Source: Lineus longissimus (lineage: Eukaryota; Nemertea; Pilidiophora; Heteronemertea; Lineidae). Taken from it: 64,000 nucleotides of DNA. Shown here piece after piece: positions 55,472-64,000 of the stretch (its first letter is position 1; every line of letters starts with the position of its first letter). Where the stretch lies: positions 6,600,953-6,664,952 of the forward strand of contig NC_088324.1 in the NCBI RefSeq assembly GCF_910592395.1, given 5' to 3'. A model generated the notes under the pieces. That model worked only from the letters and a program-made list of their open reading frames with translations. It searched no databases and was not told the origin of the DNA. A program made the position numbers and the translations under genes.

Positions 55472-55816
55472 TATATACTAACTGGCTTGAGGCCACTTCG
55501 GGTCACTTTAGCCCATTGGTAATAGGAAGGTTTCGCACCGTTACGAACTACGAAAACCGAGCACGAAAATCGAAAGAAGACGAAGAAATATTCTCATAGG
55601 GGAGCAAAATCTAAAGTCTTCTCCTGCTTGTTGGCTGGGGAAGCTTAATGTAACGAAGAATTGGAAATAGTTTTATTATAATAGTGGATAAAAATCAATA
55701 GTCTTCACCAGCCAACAAGCTTAATCAACAACATTTCCTAACATCCGGAAAGCAACTATCACTGACATGTTTGCCATCACGTGACCAGTTCAATTTCTAT
55801 CATTTTTATTTCGTAG
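55472..55816 (+). other. intron segment upstream of LamG copy 6
   Basis: Same as 21926-22270 but with more substitutions. Acceptor tatttcgtag intact. Confidence 0.5.
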
Positions 55817-56408
55817 CCTATCTGGAAATGCGAAGTACGTTGAGTCTCTAGTTTTTGGGAAAGTGCTTCAGTTTAATGATAAGCACGCATCTGCAACTCT
55901 ACCTTATATAAATACATTCAAATACAAACAGATTACAATTACCTTTTATATAAGATTCCTTCAGGGCAAGCTTGTCCAAAAGTGGGTATGTTTCTGTACT
56001 GATGTAGAAAGAATTTGCGTAGGAAATATCCAAAATCAGCTGGTGAGGATTAGTGTGTGACACAGGGATACCTCTAAACAGATCAATGTGAGATACATTT
56101 TTCACTTTTACATCGGCTATCAGTCGATTGTCAGTCGCAAATGTTGGCAGCATATTGCTGTTACAATTACCAGGAATAAGTCTATTCCTAAGCCCCATGT
56201 CAAACTTTATAGGAACGGGAACCTCTTGAGAATGACAAAGTGTAAGCGATATAAAGAAAAGCATAAGTGGAGAAAGGTTTCATTTTTGGGTAAATTCATT
56301 CAAATGAATCAAATGTCGAATTTTAGGTTTTACCCAACTATAGCGACAAAACTTGATATTTTGAGGAGCAAAAAAAGAGGTAGGTTGGTCAACTCGTTAA
56401 ATATCTGA
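55817..56408 (+). pseudogene. LamG/ConA-like exon copy 6, internal stop
   Basis: The frame starts LSGNAKYVESLVFGK and keeps YKQITITFYIRF. The variable loop is shortened and rich in cysteine (KWVCFCTDVERICVG). TGG of other copies is TGA at 56058-56060, a nonsense codon before the central strands. Downstream the same frame is kept to the end (YQSIVSRKCWQHIAVTI, HVKLYRNGNLLRM, KCKRYKEKHKWRKVSF), so a single base truncates it. Donor AGAG|gtaggt intact. The 3' half matches copy 3. Confidence 0.7.
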
Positions 56409-57237
56409 GCCTGAGGGCTTCACCACCACTCTGAAGACGAGTTTATTATTTTCATATGATACACTGGTCCGACTGGGAATTTTAGGAAATTATTGTGCTA
56501 GGAGACGTAGTAGACGCACTGCCAGTGTATTTTTATGTGTTCAAGCAATTACAAGTTATGTCATCTGCCACCGAGGTTGTTTGGGGCTCTCCCCGATTCG
56601 CCAAGCAAAAAGGAAACATCTATATCTACAGCAAGACGTCACAGCGTAGATATATGGCTCCATGCAGCGCCTTACTAGTGCATCGGTCCTCATGGAGAGG
56701 ATCGACGCATGGAGGGCTGACTCGGTTCAAATCGGAGTCAACATCGGAATAGCATGATAATTCGGGCGGATTTGGAATTTTTCCTTTTTTTGTGAAATTT
56801 GTCGATGGAAACAACTTTATAGAGGTGACTGGGCAGCCGACAGCTTGGGAATACTGCCCTTACTAATACCAACGGTCCTTCAAACAAGCATATTTCGGCT
56901 CAAATTTAAATATTAGCTTCTTGTCTCCTCCAATAATGAACTTTGGAATAGCTTTATAGTACAATTTGAGAAATATTGGCATCTGTTCAACAAGATAGCT
57001 GCCGAAACATGAGCATTAGTTGCAGCGAACATATGCCGAACAGGGTATATCGCAAAAGCTTTCTTCATTCTTGATATTGTGCTGCTCGAGGGGAAATTGC
57101 TGAAAACAATGCATAGGCCTATTCGTGAATGTGGCAGTTGTCTTTATGTCTAAAACACCTCGAGAGCTTTTTCAAGTAATAAAAGCTTAATAGCTATCCA
57201 GATCAGAGTTCAATATATTTACAGCAATATAGTAATA
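56409..57237 (+). other. LamG-Tc1 intron segment, unit 8
   Basis: Same deletion form as 30242-31070. No exon called. Confidence 0.5.
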
Positions 57238-58899
57238 CACTGTTGGGCAAAATGGTTGTCACCCTTGCGATGGCATATATAATTGCATAATCATTTCTAA
57301 TTTATTTTGATACGGTAAACATTAATGAGTGGAAACTTTGCAGTTGTACACACATGGTATTAGCGGGTGTTTTTTGACCACAAACTTGCACATGTTTGCC
57401 ATCAATTGCTTATTAATTGACATTTTATCTACGGAGGCTCATCAGGGACCTTAACTATGGAAAACATCTTTGTCATTGTTTCACTCTTTTCTCTCCATCT
57501 GACCAGATTTGATTGTTCAAATTGATAGGAATTGCACAATTGGGTAATTTCTCACTGCTTGCATACCTAATATTGCGTATTGCCCCCACGGGCTGAAATG
57601 AGCGCTGCAATTCGTCGGGACATGCTTGTAACGAGGCTTTGTATCCTTCGTTGGGGGATTTCGCCCCAAATACGGATAATTGCATCACCAAGGTCGGCAA
57701 GGTTCTGAGGCTGAGGGTCCAAATTTTCGAGTTCTCTGCCGATATGGTCCCACAGGTGCTCTATGGGTTCATATCCGGGCTGTAAGGAGGCCAGTCCAGA
57801 CGGTTGACGTATTGTTCGTGCAAGAAATTGTTCACTATTGCTGCTCTGTGGGGGTCTGGCTATGTCGTCTGCAGGTGTCCAGTTGTTGCCGAAGTGGGCC
57901 CTTGCTTCTGGCAGCACGTGATCTCGGAGGATCTCCAAGTAGAGGAGACCGTTTACATTTTGCTCTAGGACGCGGACTGCAGTTTTTCCATGATAATGAA
58001 TGGCGCCCAAGATATGGACTGAACCACCTCCAAATGGAACACGCAGGGCTACACAGTCTTCCCGAAGCTGCTCGCCTGGTAATCGACGAACTCTGACCCT
58101 GCCATCAACGCGGAACAGCAAGAAACGGGAATCGTCACCAAAGACGATGTGGCGCCACATTTCGTCCGGCACGTCAGCATGCGCTCTCGCCCACAGAAGC
58201 CGTCGATGTTTTGCCGCATCTGTCAGTTTTGGACAGACTACCTGCCTTCTTGCATGATACCCGGCAGCAATCAGCCTACGGTTTACTGTTGTCCGACTAG
58301 CGTCAACATTATCCAGGTTGTGCCAGTCATTGCGCAGCTGTGTCGTCGTTTTCTTACGATCTGCACGGCAACGAAGCAAGAGATGACGGTCGTCTCTTTC
58401 ATTAGAGATGCGAGGTCGACCAGTAGATCTCCGAACGTTAACATTACCGTCCTGTCGCCACTTCGAAATCCACCTTTGCACCGTCCTTTTCGAAAGTCCC
58501 ATTACTTCGGCGATGGCGCCAGGACCTTGCCCGCTGCGCCACCTTCCAATGGCCTCCCCTCGCTGAATTTGGCTGTATTGGCCGGGAATGACAAGTTCTC
58601 CATTTGCTGGTCAAGAAAATCTAATAGGATTGCGTTGGTTAACCAGGAGAATGCACGAACACCTCGTCGGCTGTGGACTAGGCATAGGAACGAAAGGACA
58701 TGGTCAGCAGAAACACTCCTTTTATAGTGTCTTATTACATCACACGACTGCCATACCCTGTGACGAAATTGAATTAGGTCACTCATGTCAATTTCAATCT
58801 AAGAATGGAAGAAATCTGACCATGATTGTGGAGAAATATGGATATAAACCTGAAACTCACAATTTTCTATAGGGGTGACAACCATTTTGCCCAACAGTG
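57238..58899 (-). mobile_element. Tc1-like transposon, copy 2
   Basis: Same ends (CACTGTTGGGCAAAATGGTT) and same 1662-bp length as copy 1, with TA left and CA right flanks. The shared mutated flank shows that it was copied with its surroundings. Confidence 0.92.
57567..58603 (-). pseudogene. Tc1-like transposase, copy 2 (311-codon frame)
   Basis: The frame from 58502 is open for 311 codons to 57567: MGLSKRTVQRWISKWRQ, STGRPRIS, ASRTTVNRRLIAAGY, VFGDDSRFLLF, GGGSVHILGAI, WTPADDIARP, IEHLWDHIGRELENLD, LVTSMSRRIAALI. It looks intact, but an extra C after ARP and a lost C before IEHL put about 30 residues out of the ancestral frame, so the ARPH and PPYSPDMNP regions are scrambled. The upstream HTH start (58503-58603) is also in another frame. 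It lacks the stop of copy 1. Non-functional by inference. Confidence 0.88.
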
Positions 58900-59044
58900 C
58901 ATGTCTATAGTATGAGAAGTTCCTTATATGTAAATTGTCGATCAGACGAATGCTAAGCCAGCTATGTGCCAAAGTATAAACCAGGCACAAGACCAATGAT
59001 ACTGGGTTAAGGAAGTTTTGTTAATGCTTTCCACTCTTCCGTAG

Positions 59045-59307
59045 CATTCCTGTTCACCAAACAAGGTACAGTGCACGAAACTTTACAAGAATTAGTAGTT
59101 GTGGAACATATTCGATCTAAGCTTGATTGTACCAGAGAATGCTTGAGACAATTCATGACTGGTGAGGCAGAAAAGTGTCTCGGGTTCCTTTACGAAGTCA
59201 GAAGAACCAGTTGTGCGGTTTACAACGTTTTTGTGTCGATCTCATCTTTAAATAATTATGGAGCGACAACAACCAGGTATCAACGACAGGAATTTGCATG
59301 TACCTAA
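59045..59307 (+). CDS. PAN/Apple-like exon copy 7 (long form)
   Basis: Acceptor ccgtag|CATTC with TTC-to-CTG context change (FLFTKQ becomes PVHQT-adjacent only at the first codon; cattcctgttc). TVHETLQELVVVE, DCTRECLRQF, KCLGFLYEV, TSCAVYNVF, stop 59305-59307. Cysteines intact; ACCAG|gtatca potential phase-2 donor kept. Duplicate of copy 4. Confidence 0.62.
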
Positions 59308-59426
59308 AGTAATAGAGCTCGCTATTTAAGGGACAAAGCAAGATATTACATTTTCATTGAAAACAAATTGTTGTAAATCATCTGACCCATCTTTTCTGAA
59401 AATGGCATGACGATAGCACTGATAAT

Positions 59427-60795
59427 GAAACTGCCAGGGGCCATTGTGCTCACCGTATAGATATTTTGTGCTTTGGACTTCATCCAGATTAAGAAACATT
59501 GTACATGTATAGTATATAGTTCAAACCAAAGTCGGTATGACATGTGATGTATCGTTGCTTGCAGTAAGTACTATAAGAATATCATCAAAAACAAGTCACT
59601 AATGAAAAAGATATTGCACGTTTAACCTATTTTAGTTTTTGCCTCCTGGTGGCCGAGTTGGTACCAGTTCAGATCGAAATTCGGTGTCCGAGGATACATG
59701 ACGTAGGGAGTCATGTGTATCAAATTTCAAGTTCAAAGCATTGTTACAATCAAACGACCAATTTACGCCATTTGACCTCTGTGACCTTGAAAAGCAGGTC
59801 AGATCAAAAACTCATATGATATGTGATGTATCCTTGCTAGGAGAAATTCAGGGTCAGAGGTCACCTGACCTAGTCTCAGGTTCATAGCCCTAGGGGTTAA
59901 CAAACGTTCCACAGATTCGATCAAATGGCCAATTTACACCATTTGACCTCTGTGACCTTGACAAGTATGTCAAATCAAAAACCCGTATCATATGTGATGT
60001 ATCCTTGCTAAGAGTATCTACCATAAAAATTTTACCAAAAACTAATCAGTAATAAGCGAGATATGGCACTATTCAAATTTTTGGTTTTGGCCACCTGGGG
60101 GCCAAGTTAAAAATCAGACCAGAACGAAAATCAGTGTCACAGGTCATCTGACCTAGGGGGTCTTGTGTACTAAGTTTAAAGTTCATAGCTTAAGTGGTTA
60201 AGAAACTTGCCATATTTACACACAAACGGCCAATTCACACCATTTGACCTCTGTGACCTTGAAAAGTACGCCACATCGACCTGATTTTTTGTGAACATGT
60301 AGAGCTATGTAACAGGTGTCTACATACCAAATTTAAAGATTATAGGACGAATAAAGACAAAACGTGCCACTATCGGTGAAATTTTAGAGTTTGACCTCTG
60401 TGACCTTGAAAAGTAGGTTAAATCAAAAACCCGTATGATATGTAATGTATCCTTGCTAGGGGTACATACCATGAAATGTTTCTCAAAAACAAATCAGTAA
60501 TAAATGAGATATTGCACATTTTAACTTTTCGGTTTTAGCCCCCTGGTGGCAAAGTCAAGAATCAGACCGGAGCGAAATTCAGTTTCAGGGTACATATGAC
60601 CTTGAGAATGATGTATATAAAGTTTCAGGTACATATCACAAGCGGTTAAGAAACGTGCCACAGGATACGACGACGACGACGGACGACGACGACGACGGAC
60701 GACGACGACGACGGACGACGACGACGACGGACGACGACGACGACGACAGACGACGGACACTGCGGTATCGTATAGACTCCCCTACGGTGAGCCAA
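59427..60795. repeat. inserted tandem-subunit repeat, copy 2
   Basis: Counterpart of 33260-34700. It is shorter by small internal deletions (near 59740 and 59870) and by two microsatellite units. Same TGACCTCTGTGACCTT motifs. Confidence 0.75.
60668..60758. repeat. (GACGACGACGACGACG)n microsatellite, copy 2
   Basis: About five 16-bp units compared with seven in the other copy. Confidence 0.9.
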
Positions 60796-60915
60796 TAAGT
60801 GAGCTGTGAGCTAACGACTGAGATAAACAAGAGACAAGGTAGCTCATCAATGTGGTACAAATTAGTTACGTGACTGAAAAAATCTAACCCACTTGCACAA
60901 CTTCACATATTACCT

Positions 60916-61974
60916 AATATTATCAGTGCAGTGCCCTAGTAAGCGCGCAGCTCCTTTAGGTTGGGGGGAAACCCCCCAAACCCCCTGGTTGGGACCCTGC
61001 TATAGTTCCTTCCGCCAATTTTTGGTTTTGATAGACAGATTTCTCCGTGTATCGCATTAGCAGTAACTCAACTCCATCCGTCATAATAGCCGGCAAAGAA
61101 ATGGAAAATGTCCCCCCCCCCCGAAAGGTGTCCAGACTATCGTAGTCTGGGACTCTGGCAGATTCTAATGTAAAGTGCAAGCTCTATTGAACTCGCGCAA
61201 CTGTCGCCATGGAGCCATGCATTGGGGGGAAGGCCCCTCAAACCCACTATTGGCCTCTCAATAAGTCCTTCCGAGCTGCTTACCCTGGGGCGCTCGAGTG
61301 GAACCCCCAAACCTTCATGATGGTGCAGTCCTTTGACACGTTTAACCCAGAGCGAGAAAGAGGTACTCCTTTGATGGTACTCTAACTGCAACCCTCAACC
61401 ATCATTACCCTTCCTTTTCACTGGCATGATATTGGCAAGACTCCCAAGAGGTCGTACTGGTGGCTTCCTTGAGACAATTGCTTGTGGTCGTACCAGGGCA
61501 ACCAATTCAAGGGGTCAGGGATCTAGGGATCAGGTTTTTCCCCCACCAACATGTTGCCGAATGGTTAATGCATAAAAAATTGGTTGGAAAGGGTTTTTGC
61601 TGGCCAAGAGACTTGAAGACACTTATACTCTTGAGGAACACCAGACTGATGAACAAAGAAACTTGGGGAACATAGAACCCTCTTCATACCTGGGAGCATA
61701 AAAAGCCTACTAGCGAATATTGATTATTCTTTAGAAAAAAACAGAAGATCTGCAAAACCAATGGTACCCCATAAAAACATACATTCCTCCTTGAGGTGTC
61801 TTCGGATCCCACCACGGCCCATGTGGAATTCGTTCAAAAGGTTTATTGAAATCTCAAAATAAATTTTTTTTTCTCGAACCGCCTGCCCGTCTTTTGCTTC
61901 ATTAATTCGGGATTATATCCATTTTAAGCATCTTTTGGATATTATTACTAAAGTTTCAAAAATCAAAACACATA
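60916..61974. other. left part of composite insertion, copy 2
   Basis: Same as 34821-35876, including TAAGCGCGCAGC and ggggggaaacccccc. The ORF counterpart (61460-61675) is cut by a one-base insertion. Confidence 0.55.
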
Positions 61975-64000
61975 CTGTCTTCTCCCACTTAACCGAGCGC
62001 GGCTGAATCATAAAATGACTAAGTCCAAATGAATAGGCCGATTTTACTGGTGGCAGGCGAACATCAGAAAGAACAGCCACAGCTGATAATTGACTCCCTT
62101 TTCGTGGGCAATGCCAATGCCTTCCACGTAAGTGGATAAAAGACATGAACATTGACATGGGGTAGTCCTGTACTGAATGAATGAATACAATACAACTAGC
62201 GTCCTTGTGGTATGCCTATAGTGTTGGTTGACCAAAAATTTCTGATCTAGTGTCTATGATAAAGCCAGCTTCATGGGTCTGCAGAATGTCCCAATAAAGA
62301 AGTCTTGCTGTCAACGAATGAATTAAAGAACAGATTTACTTATTAATTTACCAATCAATTTTATTATCCAAACGGGATTTACAGGTCATAATCAATAACG
62401 TCATCATCCTCTTCTCCTTCCGAAAACTCAATCCCCTCAACAAACTGCTCAAGCTCATCATTTACCATCTCTACCACCTCCCCAACTTCGTCATCGTCCT
62501 CAGGAACTAGGCCACTGGCTCGTCAACCCTTCATAATCGTCTGTTGTGTGACCCTTTCCCAGCCGAGGCTGATCATCCTGACCACATCCCGCCTGGTGAT
62601 CCGCTCACAATGTCCTTGATCATCGGTGTGGCCGATTTTCCACACTTTCCAAATGGTCCTCAGGTGACACTTGAAGCTCCTGTTTACGGTTAAGTCCAAG
62701 GGCTGCAACAGCGAAGTACATCGTCCTGGGATAAAAGTGTCTGTCCCATTCTCTGCGGTGATTGCATCACGAAATTGCTGATTTCGATGCGCCGGATACC
62801 TGTCTAAAAGTAACAGGAACGTGGCCCCTGCTACAAATAGCACAATCAGGGCCTGCAACCACTCGATTAGCGATTGGTGTCGTGCCCAACCCTGTGGACT
62901 ACCACTTACCTGGAAAAGCAAACAACAAGTATGAACATTTACATTACTTTTCTGAACAGTCAGACACGCACAATGTTTTGGTTGCATCCATGACAAACCT
63001 ACAACAATCTTAGTCAAAGAAGTTCTGATTTTCCTAAAAAATACTACCATTAACTAGAATGTCTGAACGTCAATGACATCACTGATGACGTCAGGTACAT
63101 GTCCTGTACTACAACCACGGACTTGTATTCTATGCCAATTACTCACTCGCACATTGTCTGGAGCATCCGCCTGAAGCTGCCGAATGACGTCACCATCTGG
63201 TGTCAAGCCTCTGAAGTTGAGCTCGGCTCGTCCTTTTCGTCCGTCTGTCGTAACTACTAGAGTTACCGTGCATCCAAGTTTCGGGTTGCCTTGGGATGAT
63301 CTAATGTCAACTTTCTGGGATCCAGTCGCTTAAATTGTTGATCTTGGCACCATATCAAACAACACGAACGTCTCATTCATGTTTATGATGACATCAAAAT
63401 CAGCGTCTCTGATGAGGTCGGCAAAATCTCCCCGGTAGTCGGCAACTAAAGCCTGGGCGTTGTCAGGTAACCCCCTTGAATCGTTGGTCTTCCTTCGATA
63501 GCTGATTTGTTTCCTGAAATGGAATTTGCATATTGTTAAAATTCACCGAATACAATCCATACGTTAAGGCTGATCCATGCAACAGCGGAATAAAGCTCAC
63601 CTTTCCATAAAGTTGCTAAGCCAATGTGCAGATGCATGGAAAAGGTATAGCAGGGGTCTCTGTTCTTGTCTTTCGGCCTTCGTTTCGTTCGGAAGCTCTG
63701 CCCACCATTGCCGAAATTCTCTTCCAGCTTGCCCTTTAATATCCTCACCGGAAACAGGGAAACCAAGTCTTCGGCGCTCAAGGAACCAGGTGTTCAAATT
63801 GTTTTCCATTTCGGGCCACTGTGCTGAAATAAAAAAGCTAACACGTTTAACATCTTTGGAAATATTGATTGGTGATGACCACTGGTATGAACGAAATATT
63901 AGTCCTAAGAATAAAGGTCCCTGGAACAATAATACTGATTGTTAAAGCCATGGTCAGGGTCAGTCGCTTTGATGTATCATGCGACTTATTCTTCCGTCCA
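61975..64000 (-). mobile_element. pogo-B element copy 2, cut by window end
   Basis: Left TIR CTGTCTTCTCCCACTTAACC at 61975 after TA. The right TIR lies beyond the window. Confidence 0.9.
62379..64000 (-). pseudogene. pogo-B transposase, copy 2 (partial)
   Basis: Same exons and introns as copy 1. The 25 bp deleted in copy 1 are present here (about 63430-63454), restoring LPDNAQALVADYRGDFADL ahead of INMNETFVLFDMVP. The TAA after VPRSTI and the TGA after IMKG are shared. The N-terminal exon is outside the window. Confidence 0.85.

Larger units (their letters stand above)
56220..64000 (+). repeat. higher-order duplication, right copy
   Basis: Counterpart of 30060-38400. It repeats LamG 3' half, Tc1 element, PAN, tandem repeat, composite insertion and pogo-B in the same order and orientation. 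Cut by the window end. Confidence 0.85.

Noticed and set aside
1-64000. CRISPR arrays, tRNA or rRNA genes
   Set aside because: No regularly spaced short repeats of CRISPR type and no tRNA box A/B pairs or rRNA sequence recognised.

Overview
This window is animal nuclear DNA. It has split genes with GT-AG introns, metazoan extracellular domains (signal peptide, LamG/concanavalin-like, PAN/Apple-like), and a dense load of cut-and-paste transposons (piggyBac, pogo/Tigger-like, Tc1-like, non-autonomous TIR elements). There are no bacterial-style operons and no rRNA or tRNA genes that I can see. The transposon mix and AT-rich introns suggest an invertebrate, perhaps marine, but the sequence does not identify the species.

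The backbone is a plus-strand tandem array of a secreted-protein gene cassette. Three exon types recur: a signal-peptide exon (SP; 9 copies, the first truncated), a LamG-like exon (6 copies) and a four-cysteine PAN/Apple-like exon (7 copies). In genomic order they run SP(0.2)-SP(5.4)-LamG(6.3)-PAN(9.7)-SP(11.4)-SP(15.6)-[LamG lost]-PAN(18.8)-SP(19.8)-LamG(22.3)-PAN(24.4)-SP(25.9)-LamG(29.6)-PAN(32.9)-SP(39.9)-LamG(42.8)-PAN(44.9)-SP(46.3)-LamG(49.3)-PAN(51.5)-SP(52.9)-LamG(55.8)-PAN(59.0) kb. Splice phases are informative. SP ends in phase 1, LamG enters in phase 2 and can leave in phase 1, and PAN enters in phase 1 and can leave in phase 2. LamG-PAN, SP-PAN and PAN-LamG joins are therefore in frame, but the adjacent SP-LamG join is not. 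Either a small exon is hidden or the cassettes are read in an interleaved way.

Transposons sit in the introns and were mostly multiplied by host duplication of the array rather than by transposition. Two piggyBac copies (0.54-4.86 and 11.74-15.07 kb) follow SP exons and share the same dead catalytic residues. Five copies of a pogo-like element (pogo-A) lie between SP and LamG in the later units. Two Tc1-like copies (31.07-32.73 and 57.24-58.90 kb) and two copies of a second, intron-bearing pogo-like element (pogo-B, 35.88-38.78 kb and 61.98 kb to the window end) lie in a recent higher-order duplication with a period near 26.1 kb. One breakpoint of that duplication falls inside the LamG exon (about 30.06 / 56.22 kb). 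Nested non-autonomous elements (3.55-4.49, 10.37-10.99, 27.08-27.92 kb) have paralogous empty sites within the same window, so the order of events can be read directly.

No intact transposase is visible, so the live content is the lectin-like exon array. Several of its cassettes are decayed: nonsense codons in LamG copies 2 and 6, LamG replaced at 16.1-17.2 kb, and a truncated SP at the left edge. Differences between LamG copies look concentrated in two loop-like segments. This makes a diversifying secreted recognition-protein family a reasonable hypothesis, but only a hypothesis.
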